Assembly (NCBI RefSeq): GCF_014650435.1
Contig: NZ_BMUY01000004.1
Location: forward strand, 124,001-188,000
Direction: 5' to 3'
DNA: 64,000 nt
From: Streptomyces tendae
Lineage (GTDB): Bacteria > Actinomycetota > Actinomycetes > Streptomycetales > Streptomycetaceae
Made by a program: the position numbers and the translations under genes. This document shows, piece after piece, positions 1 through 7,060 of the stretch (position 1 is the first letter of the stretch; each line of letters starts with the position of its first letter). The notes beneath the pieces are model-generated. The model ran no database searches. It was not told the DNA's origin and worked only from the letters and a program-made list of their open reading frames with translations.

Positions 1-44
1 TTCCGCCTGGCCAGCATCACGTCGATGTCCACGACGATCGGCAT
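1..44 (-). CDS. HTH (XRE/Cro-type, YozG-like) regulator, N-terminal fragment
   Basis: Only the first 14 codons are inside the window: ATG at 44-42, reading MPIVVDIDVMLARR. This N-terminus is typical of the short XRE/YozG-like HTH proteins encoded directly after DUF2975 membrane proteins. The start overlaps the TGA of the upstream gene by one base (TGATG), so the two are translationally coupled. The role is inferred from this pairing; the HTH itself lies outside the window. Confidence 0.7.
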   Translation of the reverse strand, partial: MPIVVDIDVMLARR

Positions 45-535
45 CAGATCACCTCGGCCAGCTCGGCCCGCATCCGCGACGCCTCCACGTCCCGCGCGAC
101 GGCCTGGGCGAGCAGCATCCGCAGCACCAGGACGACGAGCGCCACCCCGAAGACGGCCAGCGCGGTTCCGCACAGCAGGAGCACGATGCCCGGAGCGACG
201 GCCTCGCCGGGGGCCAGGACGACCCCGAGCGCGAACACCAGCAGGGAGGCGGACAGGAACGCACCGATCATCAGGTGCACGTGGCGGAACGCGGCCAGGG
301 AGAACACGGTGCCGCGTCGCACCATCGTCACCAGCCGCCACACACAGACCAGGACGACCTGGGCCGCCACCACGCCGAGGACCACGATCGTGAGGATCGG
401 GACGAGTCGGCCGGAGAGGGCGCTGTCCCCTACGTCGACGGCCAGCAGAACCGCCATCACCGTCTGCACGAACACCGAGCCGGCGAGCAGTGCCACGAGC
501 ACGGCGCGCAGCGCGAGCACGGTCAGTTTTCCCAT
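44..535 (-). CDS. DUF2975 family integral membrane protein
   Basis: A 163-residue protein with about four hydrophobic segments (roughly residues 5-30, 45-68, 85-108 and 115-140), the usual size and layout of DUF2975. ATG at 535 is chosen over the GTG at 541 because the ribosome site GAAGGAG (547-541) ends five bases before the ATG and would overlap the GTG. The next gene is an HTH regulator that starts on this gene's stop codon. Such pairs are common in actinobacteria and Firmicutes; their biochemical function is unknown. It probably sits in the cytoplasmic membrane and may influence the partner regulator, which is inference. Confidence 0.85.
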   Translation of the reverse strand: MGKLTVLALRAVLVALLAGSVFVQTVMAVLLAVDVGDSALSGRLVPILTIVVLGVVAAQVVLVCVWRLVTMVRRGTVFSLAAFRHVHLMIGAFLSASLLVFALGVVLAPGEAVAPGIVLLLCGTALAVFGVALVVLVLRMLLAQAVARDVEASRMRAELAEVI

Positions 536-567
536 CGCCACTCCTTCGATCGAACCACGATGGGAAT

Positions 568-584
568 CTATCGTTTTTCGATAG
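568..584. promoter_or_regulatory. Inverted repeat, likely operator of the DUF2975-HTH operon
   Basis: A perfect inverted repeat, CTATCG-TTTTT-CGATAG, 32 bases upstream of the DUF2975 start, in an AT-rich patch of otherwise very GC-rich DNA. Its position between the start and the end of the neighbouring monooxygenase gene makes it a likely autoregulatory site for the HTH protein. It could also form a short hairpin. Confidence 0.5.
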
Positions 585-608
585 GTCAGGCAAGGTGTGG
601 CCGCTTGT

Positions 609-1754
609 TCACGCGGTCGCCGTCGGGCCGGAGGTGAAGAAGCCGATCATCTGCTCCAGGCCGTCCTCGCCGAACATGGTGTCCAGGCTGGCGGCGGATT
701 CGACGGCGGACGCCTCGCTGCGCGGGAAGAGCGCCGCCTCGTACCCGGCGAGCGCGGCCTCCGTGTCGCCGGGGTGGGCGGCAAGGGCGAGGGCGAGTTC
801 GGCACCGTCGTACATGGCGAGATTGGCACCCTCGCCCGCGAAGGGGGACATCAGGTGGGCGGCGTCGCCGAGCAGGGTGACGCCGGGCGTCCGCTCCCAG
901 CGGTGGCCGACGGGCAGGGCGTGGATACGGCGCGGGGTGATGGTCTCCGCGTGGGCGACCAGGCCGCGCAGGTCCTCGTCCCAGCCCTCGAAGTGGGCGA
1001 GGACCGCGGCCTTGGCGGCGGCGCGGTCGGTGAAGTCGATGGTGTCGAGCCACCCCTCGTCCGCCTTGAGCGCGGTGTAGACATGGAGGCTGCCATCGGT
1101 CTCGCGGTGGGCGAGGAAGCCGCGCCGGTCACCGAGGCAGATGAAGAAGCCGCCGCCGACGAGGGTCGCGCCACGCGGATGGCGGGTGTCGGCCTCGTGG
1201 AGGTCGGTCTCCACGAAGGAGATGCCCGTGTAGGCGGGCTCTGCGTCCGAGAGCAGCGGCCTGATGCGGGACCATGCGCCGTCGGCACCGACGAGGAGGT
1301 CGGTGGTGATGGCGGAGCCGTCGGCGAAGGCGACCTCGTACCGGCCGTCGCCCAGCGGCCGGGCACCGGTGGCCTTGCGACGCCAGCGGACCGTGCCGTC
1401 GGGCAGGGAGTTCAGCAGCAGGTCCCGCAGGTCACCGCGGTCGACCTCGGGGCGGCCACCGTCACCCTCGTCCTCCATGGCCACGTGGACGGTGCCGTCG
1501 GGGCCGACCACCCGCATCGCCTGGCCGCCCTCGTGGATGATCTTCCGGAACTCGTCGTAGATGCCTGCGGCGCGGATCGCCTGCTGGCCGTTCTCCTCGT
1601 GGATGTCGAGCATGCCGCCCTGTATGCGGGCCTGCGGGCCCGCCTCCAGGTCGAAGACCGCGGCCTCGATCCCGTTGACGTGCAGGACTCGGGCGGCGGT
1701 GAGGCCGCCGAGGCCGCCGCCGATGATCGCGACGGGGTGGTGTTCGTTGCTCAT
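609..1754 (-). CDS. FAD-dependent monooxygenase (class A flavoprotein, TetX-like)
   Basis: A 381-residue cytoplasmic flavoprotein hydroxylase. It has the N-terminal dinucleotide motif AIIGGGLGGLTAA, the FAD/NADPH motif LLVGADGAWSRIR, and the late FAD motif TLLGDAAHLMSPFAGEGAN, which resembles TetX and related antibiotic-modifying or aromatic hydroxylases. The start is ATG 1754, preceded by CTCCGGAGG. A longer upstream reading from 1841 would run through the palindromic operators and is rejected. The TetR gene lies upstream in the same direction and shares operators, so expression is probably induced by a TetR ligand, perhaps the enzyme's substrate. The substrate is unknown. Confidence 0.88.
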   Translation of the reverse strand: MSNEHHPVAIIGGGLGGLTAARVLHVNGIEAAVFDLEAGPQARIQGGMLDIHEENGQQAIRAAGIYDEFRKIIHEGGQAMRVVGPDGTVHVAMEDEGDGGRPEVDRGDLRDLLLNSLPDGTVRWRRKATGARPLGDGRYEVAFADGSAITTDLLVGADGAWSRIRPLLSDAEPAYTGISFVETDLHEADTRHPRGATLVGGGFFICLGDRRGFLAHRETDGSLHVYTALKADEGWLDTIDFTDRAAAKAAVLAHFEGWDEDLRGLVAHAETITPRRIHALPVGHRWERTPGVTLLGDAAHLMSPFAGEGANLAMYDGAELALALAAHPGDTEAALAGYEAALFPRSEASAVESAASLDTMFGEDGLEQMIGFFTSGPTATA

Positions 1755-1812
1755 GGTGGGCCTCCGGAGGGTGCGAGAGGGGTGCAAGGGGGCAGGTCCT
1801 CGCCCTGTCTCG

Positions 1813-1847
1813 AGCTTAACGAACATGTTCGTAGCGAACAAGTTCGT
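1813..1847 (-). promoter_or_regulatory. Promoter and double TetR operator for the monooxygenase gene
   Basis: Read on the minus strand, TTGTTC (1841-1836) and TAAGCT (1818-1813) are separated by 17 bases. The perfect palindrome ACGAACATGTTCGT (1819-1832) fills most of that spacer. A second imperfect copy, GCGAACAAGTTCGT (1834-1847), covers the -35 region, with its centre 15 bases from the first. A third copy lies before the TetR gene. A repressor bound here would block RNA polymerase. Confidence 0.7.
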
Positions 1848-1920
1848 AGCGCCTCGCGAGCCACGGGTCCAGCCGGTCGGTCGACCGGCCGGCCTGTCTG
1901 CATGGTGTGTCCGGCGGCCC

Positions 1921-2628
1921 TCAGCCGGCCGTGCCCTGCGCCGGGCCGGGGACGGGCGTGCGGGTGATGCCGTTGACCAGGACGTCGAAGGACCAGCGCA
2001 TGCGGTCGTGCGCGGAGCCGCCGATCAGGTCGGGCATGTGAGAGCTGATCGCGGGGTGGGTGGTCTCGTCCGCGGCGCGCAGGGCCCGGACGGTGGAGTT
2101 CCAGTCGTCGACGGACGCCGGGTCGTGCTCGTGGGACCCTTGCTCGGCGGCGGTGGCGGTGGCGTCCTGCAAGAGCTTGTCCACGCCCCAGGCGACCTGT
2201 GCCCGAGGGGCTCCGCTGCCGGAGAGCAGCTCGAGGATCCGTTCCACCAGCCGCAGGTAGTTCTCGCCGCTGGGGCGGGCGACCAGGGCGGACCGGGCGA
2301 GCTGAGGGTGCGCGAACAGGACGAGGGTGTACGACGTCAGTACGGCGCGCAGTTGCTCGCGCCAGTCGCCCTCGGCGCCCGCACCGGTGAGGTCGACCTC
2401 GCCCAGCAGCGCGTCCAGTACGGCCGCGTGCAGCTCGGCGGTGTTGGCCACGTAGACGTAGAGCGAGGCGGGACCGGTGTCCAGCTCCTGCGCCAGGCGG
2501 CGCATGGTGACCTTCTGCAGGCCCTCCGCACGCATGACCGCCACCGCCGTGTCCACGATCCACCGCCGGGACAGTGCGGGCTTCGCCGGGCGCTCCCGGC
2601 GGCTGACCGGGTCTCTTCTCTCTGACAT
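1921..2628 (-). CDS. TetR family regulator (TetR_C type)
   Basis: A 235-residue repressor. The N-terminal helix-turn-helix spans about residues 20-65, with VTMRRLAQELDTGPASLYVYV as the typical TetR recognition region. The longer C-terminal ligand domain is of the TetR/ActII type. ATG 2628 is chosen because it lies 13 bases from its own palindromic operator and next to a possible -10; in-frame readings upstream run into GC-rich noise. It probably represses itself and the downstream monooxygenase gene through ACGAAC-N2-GTTCGT sites. The ligand is unknown. Confidence 0.88.
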   Translation of the reverse strand: MSERRDPVSRRERPAKPALSRRWIVDTAVAVMRAEGLQKVTMRRLAQELDTGPASLYVYVANTAELHAAVLDALLGEVDLTGAGAEGDWREQLRAVLTSYTLVLFAHPQLARSALVARPSGENYLRLVERILELLSGSGAPRAQVAWGVDKLLQDATATAAEQGSHEHDPASVDDWNSTVRALRAADETTHPAISSHMPDLIGGSAHDRMRWSFDVLVNGITRTPVPGPAQGTAG

Positions 2629-2635
2629 GGACCCG

Positions 2636-2655
2636 ATCGTAACGAACACGTTCGT
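2636..2655 (-). promoter_or_regulatory. TetR autoregulatory operator with leaderless-type -10
   Basis: ACGAACACGTTCGT at 2642-2655 repeats the operator sequence found before the monooxygenase. On the minus strand a -10-like TACGAT (2641-2636) lies about seven bases before the TetR ATG, which fits a leaderless transcript. The operator would fill the spacer upstream of it. The -35 is poor. Confidence 0.6.
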
Positions 2656-2786
2656 CCGGTGGACGGGCCGTGTGGTCCGCCGGCAGGGCCGACGCCGCCG
2701 GCCGGTGTGCGCACCGGGGCGGGGCGGGCGCGGATTGGACTTTCGGCAGTGGTGGGACGGCGCCCGAGGTCCGTACCGTCGCCTCC

Positions 2787-4247
2787 GTGGAGAGCACAAC
2801 GATCAACAGCGTGACCGCACCGGCGATCGGCACCGTCGTCACGCGGTGGACACGAGATCCCGGGACCCTGCTCACCGCGGCCACCGCGCTGACCGCCGGG
2901 CTGAGCGCGACGAATTTGTGGTGGTCGGTCCCGACCGCCGTCACCGCGTTCCTGGCGGGGCGGCGGCCCGGGCGGACGGCTCCGACTGCGCTCGCCCTGG
3001 TCGCGATTCTCGCGGCCTCGGTGACCGCCCTGTCCGTCGTTCCCGCGTGGCTCCCGTTGGCCGGCCGGTTCGTGACCGTGGTGGTCGCCGCCACCATGCT
3101 GCCCTGGTTCGCGGGCCGGTTCTGGTGCCAGTACCGGCAGCTCGTCCGGGCCGGGTGGGAGCGTGCCGACCAACTGCAGCGCGAGCAACGGCTGATCGCC
3201 GACCAGGCCCGCTCGCGCGAGCGGGCGCGCATCGCGCAGGACATGCACGACGTACTCGGTCACAACCTCAGCCTGATCGCGCTGGCCGCCGGAGCCCTGA
3301 AGCTGGCTCCGGACCTCGCGGAACACCACCAGCGGGCGGCGGCGGACATCCGCGCGCGAGCGGCGGCGGCGGTGGACCGCCTCGGCGAGGTGATCGGTGT
3401 CCTGCGGGAGGAGACCGGCACCACCGCGCTCGACGCCGACGGCTCAAGTCTCACCAGGCTGACCACCGAGGCGTCCGCGGCCGGGCTCGCCGTGGAACTG
3501 CGCGTCGACGGCGAGGCGGACGACCTGCCCCCGGTGGTCGAGCGGGCCGCGCACCGGGTGGTGCAGGAGGCCCTCACCAACGTGGCCAAACACGCCCGGG
3601 GGGCATGGGCGACCGTCCGCGTGACCCATGCGGCGACGGAAACAGAGGTCGTCGTGGAGAACGGCCCGCCGTCGGAGGGGGCAGACAGGCACCCCCGGCC
3701 CGGCGGTGGCGGACACGGCCTGATCGGCCTCGAAGAACGTGTGCGGTTGACCGGCGGTTCGTTCGACCACGGACCGCGCGACGGAGGCTACGCGGTCGTC
3801 GCGCGCATCCCCCACGCGCCCTCGCCGCCGGCGCAGCCGCCGCCCGCACCCCCGGGCCCCCGCGCCGGCACGCTGCCGCAGGAACACCGCCGCGCCCGGC
3901 GACGCCTCGGACGGACCCTGGTCGCCGCGGTGATGGTGCCCCTGGTGACGGGAGCCCTGCTGAGCGGAGCGCTCATGGTCTGGGAGACGATGTCGGCGTC
4001 ACGGTCGGTCCTGGACCCCCGCGACTACGCCCGCCTGGAGGTGGGGCAACCTCGGTCCGAGGTGCGGCGTCTCCTTCCGGAGCGGCAGACCGACCACCAC
4101 CAGCCGACCGACGAGCCGACGGGAGAAGGCACCACGTGCGAGTACTACGCGATGACCGCCGACCGGTTCGACGACCGGTCCGGCGACGCCTACCGGCTCT
4201 GCTTCCGCCGGGGCACCCTGGTGTCGCTGGACACGGTCACCTCGTGA
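2787..4247 (+). CDS. Two-component sensor histidine kinase (NarL/DesK-type) with extra C-terminal domain
   Basis: A 486-residue kinase. The N-terminal third has several hydrophobic segments (about residues 20-115). The HisKA_3 dimerisation domain has the phospho-acceptor H154 in AQDMHDVLGHNLS. The HATPase domain shows VVQEALTNVAKHA and GHGLIGLEERVRL. Then come a proline-rich linker, a further hydrophobic segment (VAAVMVPLVTGALL) and about 75 residues containing DYARLEVGQPRSEVRRLLP and two cysteines, which look extracytoplasmic. GTG 2787 is chosen because no ribosome site exists and a -10-like TACCGT (2774-2779) sits the usual distance upstream for a leaderless start. The response regulator follows after seven bases. 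The signal is unknown. Confidence 0.88.
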   Translation: MESTTINSVTAPAIGTVVTRWTRDPGTLLTAATALTAGLSATNLWWSVPTAVTAFLAGRRPGRTAPTALALVAILAASVTALSVVPAWLPLAGRFVTVVVAATMLPWFAGRFWCQYRQLVRAGWERADQLQREQRLIADQARSRERARIAQDMHDVLGHNLSLIALAAGALKLAPDLAEHHQRAAADIRARAAAAVDRLGEVIGVLREETGTTALDADGSSLTRLTTEASAAGLAVELRVDGEADDLPPVVERAAHRVVQEALTNVAKHARGAWATVRVTHAATETEVVVENGPPSEGADRHPRPGGGGHGLIGLEERVRLTGGSFDHGPRDGGYAVVARIPHAPSPPAQPPPAPPGPRAGTLPQEHRRARRRLGRTLVAAVMVPLVTGALLSGALMVWETMSASRSVLDPRDYARLEVGQPRSEVRRLLPERQTDHHQPTDEPTGEGTTCEYYAMTADRFDDRSGDAYRLCFRRGTLVSLDTVTS

Positions 4248-4254
4248 GCGCGCG

Positions 4255-4935
4255 ATGATCCGGGTGCTGATCGCCGACGACGAGCCGATGATCCGTGCCG
4301 GGGTGCGCGCCGTCCTCGCCACCGATCCGGACATCGACGTCGTCGCGGAGGCCGCCGACGGGCACGACGCCGTGGAACTGGTCCGACGGCATCGCCCCGC
4401 GGTGGCCGTACTCGACATCCGCATGCCGGGCGTCAACGGCATCGACGCCGCCGCGGAGATCCGCGCCACCGTGCCGGAGACGAGCGTGATCATGCTGACG
4501 ACCTTCGGCGAGGACGACTACATCCTCGAGGCGCTCGGCGGCGGTGCGGCGGGCTTCCTGATCAAGTCGGGCGAACCCGAGGAACTGGTCGCCGGAGTCC
4601 GCGCGGTGGCCGAGGGCGCCGCCTACCTGTCACCGAAGGTCGCGGCCCGGGTCGTCGCGCACCTCGCCGCCACGGGCGCCGGCGCCCTGGCCGGCCGGCG
4701 CTCCGCCGCCCGCCGGCGGGTCGCGGAACTCACCGCCCGGGAGGGTGAGGTCCTGGCCCTGCTCGGCGGCGGCCTGTCCAACGGACAGATCGCCCGGCGA
4801 CTCCATGTGGTGGAGGGGACGGTCAAGGCCCACGTGAGTTCCATCCTGGCGAGGCTGGGCGTCGACAACCGTGCCGCTGCCGCGGTCGTGGCCCACGAGG
4901 CCGGCATCATCACGCCCCGGCCCTCCCCACCGTGA
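4255..4935 (+). CDS. LuxR/NarL-family response regulator
   Basis: A 226-residue regulator. The receiver domain (about 1-120) has the acidic pair DDEP, the phospho-acceptor D54 in VAVLDIRMPG, and the switch lysine in LIKSGEP. The C-terminal LuxR HTH (about 155-218) reads LTAREGEVLALLGGGLSNGQ and so on. It lies seven bases after the kinase gene and is its cognate partner. Its last 306 bases are also open on the opposite strand as the tail of the PAP2 phosphatase gene, an unusual convergent overlap. Confidence 0.93.
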   Translation: MIRVLIADDEPMIRAGVRAVLATDPDIDVVAEAADGHDAVELVRRHRPAVAVLDIRMPGVNGIDAAAEIRATVPETSVIMLTTFGEDDYILEALGGGAAGFLIKSGEPEELVAGVRAVAEGAAYLSPKVAARVVAHLAATGAGALAGRRSAARRRVAELTAREGEVLALLGGGLSNGQIARRLHVVEGTVKAHVSSILARLGVDNRAAAAVVAHEAGIITPRPSPP

Positions 4936-5616
4936 GGCCGCCCGCCGGGCGAGGGGCAGCAACGCCAGGAGCACCGCGGCCACCACGGCCCCGCCCAGCG
5001 CCGCGCCGGCGAGCACGTCGTGCGGGTAGTGCACCCCCACCAGTACGCGCAGCAGCGCGGCGGCCCCGGCCAGCGGCAGCGTGACCACGCCGAGCCGGGG
5101 GCGCAGCACCGCGAGGCCGACCGCCAGAGCGGCGGCCAGGGTGGCGTGGTTGCTCGGGAACGACCAGTCCCCCACCCCCGGGCACTCGGCGACCGCCTCG
5201 ACCCCGGCGCCGAGCGCTCGGCACGGACGCTCCTCGTCCACCACGAGCTTCACCGCCTCACTCACCGCGTAGGCCGCGACGGTGCCCAGCCCGGTCAGTA
5301 CGGTTCCGGCGACCGCTCGTGCGTCCTTGCGGCGGACCGCCGTCCACCACACCGCGAGCAGCATCACCCCCAGGATCACGAGCGTGCCCTCGGTGGCCGC
5401 CTCCAGGACGGCCCCCATCCACGACGGTGCGTCCGCCAACGCCCCCGTCACCGACCGATATCCGGACGCCGAAGCCCCACCGGTCACCTCGACGGCACCG
5501 GCCTCGCCCAGCCCGCCGGGGGACAGCCACGCGACCGCCCCCGCTCCCACACCCAGGACGGCCGGCACGCCGAGCAGCCGTCCGGCCCGGGTCTTCTTTC
5601 GCGGTTCTCGTTCCAT
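4630..5616 (-). CDS. PAP2 superfamily membrane phosphatase with long antisense tail
   Basis: A 328-residue product; the PAP2 part ends near residue 225. Motifs are KLVVDEERPCR, then WSFPSNHATLAAALA, then VGVHYPHDVLAG, the three phosphatase signatures of lipid-phosphate phosphatases, embedded in about six membrane segments. ATG 5616 has no good ribosome site but a -10-like TACGTT lies just upstream, suggesting a leaderless start. After LPLARRAAS no stop occurs, and the frame continues through about 100 low-complexity residues antisense to the response regulator. Either the overlap is real or a frameshift has removed the natural stop near 4940. Confidence 0.8.
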   Translation of the reverse strand: MEREPRKKTRAGRLLGVPAVLGVGAGAVAWLSPGGLGEAGAVEVTGGASASGYRSVTGALADAPSWMGAVLEAATEGTLVILGVMLLAVWWTAVRRKDARAVAGTVLTGLGTVAAYAVSEAVKLVVDEERPCRALGAGVEAVAECPGVGDWSFPSNHATLAAALAVGLAVLRPRLGVVTLPLAGAAALLRVLVGVHYPHDVLAGAALGGAVVAAVLLALLPLARRAASRWGGPGRDDAGLVGHDRGSGTVVDAQPRQDGTHVGLDRPLHHMESPGDLSVGQAAAEQGQDLTLPGGEFRDPPAGGGAPAGQGAGARGGEVRDDPGRDLR

Positions 5617-5759
5617 GATCCGAACGTAGGAGCGGGTGCCGTCCGGAACCCGAGCCGAACGGCAACACCGGCCCTTGACGATCGTCAGGGTTGACAGCCG
5701 TACGCCCACGACGTGCGGAACCCGATGGGCGGTGGGTCAGGGGGTGTTAGCCTCCGCGC

Positions 5760-6332
5760 ATGTCAGATCTGGGTTCCCTCGCCTGGCCTCCCGCGCCGAT
5801 CAGGACCGCGAGACTCGTGCTCCGTGCCCCCGAGGCCCGGGACCGTGCGGCGTTCGTCGAGCTGCTGGCGTCGCCGGAGGCGCACACCTATCTCGGCGGC
5901 CCCCGGCCGCGTGCGGAGCTCGAGCGCGAGCTGCCCGCGACACCCGAACGGTGGCCCGGCAGTTTCGTCGTCGATCTCGACGGGGCGATGATCGGCCAGA
6001 TCCTGCTCAGGCGGAACACGGAACACCTTCGCCCGGCCGCCGTGGGGAAGGTCGATCTCGGCTATCTGTTCCTGCCGCGGGCGTGGGGACGCGGGTACGC
6101 CGCCGAGGCGTGCGCGGCGGCACTCGACTGGCTCGACGGCGCCCTGCCCGGCGAGCCGGTGGTGCTCGCCACCCAGACCGCCAACGCCGGCTCGATGCGC
6201 CTCGCGGCGAAGCTGGGGTTCACCGAGGTCGAGCGGTTCCGGGCCTGGGACGCCGAACAGTGGCTGGGCCGGCGGCGCGGACCGCACGAAGCGCACTCGG
6301 CCGGTGAGTCGACGCAGACCCAACACCGGTGA
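5760..6332 (+). CDS. GNAT family N-acetyltransferase (RimJ/RimL-like)
   Basis: A 190-residue acetyltransferase. The N-terminal IRTARLVLRAPEARDRAAF is typical of the RimJ/RimL branch, and the acetyl-CoA pyrophosphate loop appears as RAWGRGYAAEACAAAL, followed by NAGSMRLAAKLGFTEVERF. ATG 5760 has no ribosome site but TAGCCT lies about ten bases upstream, the pattern of leaderless Streptomyces transcripts. It probably acetylates a protein N-terminus or small amine; the substrate cannot be told. It stands alone between convergent and parallel unrelated genes. Confidence 0.88.
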   Translation: MSDLGSLAWPPAPIRTARLVLRAPEARDRAAFVELLASPEAHTYLGGPRPRAELERELPATPERWPGSFVVDLDGAMIGQILLRRNTEHLRPAAVGKVDLGYLFLPRAWGRGYAAEACAAALDWLDGALPGEPVVLATQTANAGSMRLAAKLGFTEVERFRAWDAEQWLGRRRGPHEAHSAGESTQTQHR

Positions 6333-6509
6333 GGGAGTCCGAGGCGTAGGGCTGAAGCCGGAGTCTGCCGAGGGGACTCGGCAGCGGAACGCCACGGCCC
6401 GTGCCTGCGGTGTTCCTCCGGACGGCCCCATGTCCCGGCGCGTTCCCCGGGACCGCCGGGTCACCGGGCTAGTGTCGGCGCTCCGTCGTTCTTGGGGAGC
6501 GTGTTCAGC

Positions 6510-6965
6510 ATGGCCCGTAACCGTCGCCTGATCCTCAGTACCCCGTCCGAGGTCTGGAGCCTGCTGTCCGACGGACACCGCTACGGGGAGTGGGTGACCG
6601 GCACCCAGCGGGTGCTCGCCGCGGACCCGCACTGGCCGCAGGTGGGCGCCCGGCTGCGGGTCAGGGTCGGGGTGGGCCCGCTGGTCCTCGACGACACCTG
6701 CGTCGTACGCGTCTGCGAACCCGAGCGCCGCCTGGAACTGGAGGCCAAGGCCGACCCGTTCGGCGCGGCCCGCATCGCCATGAAGCTGATGCCCTGGGGT
6801 GAGGCCACGCTCTTCGTCCTCGACTGGCACGCGCTGCGGGGCCCCGGCATCCGGATGCACGGGCTGCCCGTGGACTACCTCGTCGAGGTCCGCAACGGCA
6901 TGATGCTGACCAAACTGGCCAGGATCGCCGTCCGGGAGCACGACTGGGCACCGCAGCGGGGCTGA
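6510..6965 (+). CDS. SRPBCC/START-like ligand-binding protein (polyketide cyclase-like)
   Basis: A 151-residue single-domain protein. It begins with a short strand and the helix STPSEVWSLLSDGHRYGEWV, the usual opening of SRPBCC 'polyketide cyclase/dehydrase' proteins. ATG 6510 is preferred over a TTG at 6492 because GGGGAG (6495-6500) is correctly placed for it. A -10-like TAGTGT lies at 6470-6475. These proteins bind hydrophobic ligands in a helix-grip pocket; the ligand here is unknown. Confidence 0.82.
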   Translation: MARNRRLILSTPSEVWSLLSDGHRYGEWVTGTQRVLAADPHWPQVGARLRVRVGVGPLVLDDTCVVRVCEPERRLELEAKADPFGAARIAMKLMPWGEATLFVLDWHALRGPGIRMHGLPVDYLVEVRNGMMLTKLARIAVREHDWAPQRG

Positions 6966-6989
6966 GGGGACCTGCCCGGTCCACACCCA

Positions 6990-7040
6990 TTGACACGCCA
7001 CTCCGGGGCGTCCGAGGATGACCCCGCTGACAACGTTGTC
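6990..7040 (+). promoter_or_regulatory. Promoter and LacI-type palindromic operator
   Basis: TTGACA (6990-6995) is followed after 18 bases by GAGGAT (7014-7019), then by the perfect palindrome GACAACGTTGTC (7029-7040) at the expected transcription start. A palindrome with a central CG just after the -10 is the usual position of a LacI-family repressor site. It controls the secreted protein starting at 7061. Confidence 0.6.
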
Positions 7041-7060
7041 GTCTGGTGAAGAGGACCATC

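Noticed and set aside
1755..1841. Longer N-terminus for the FAD monooxygenase
   Set aside because: It would run through the operator palindromes and promoter; ATG 1754 has GGAGG at the right distance and begins just before the FAD motif.
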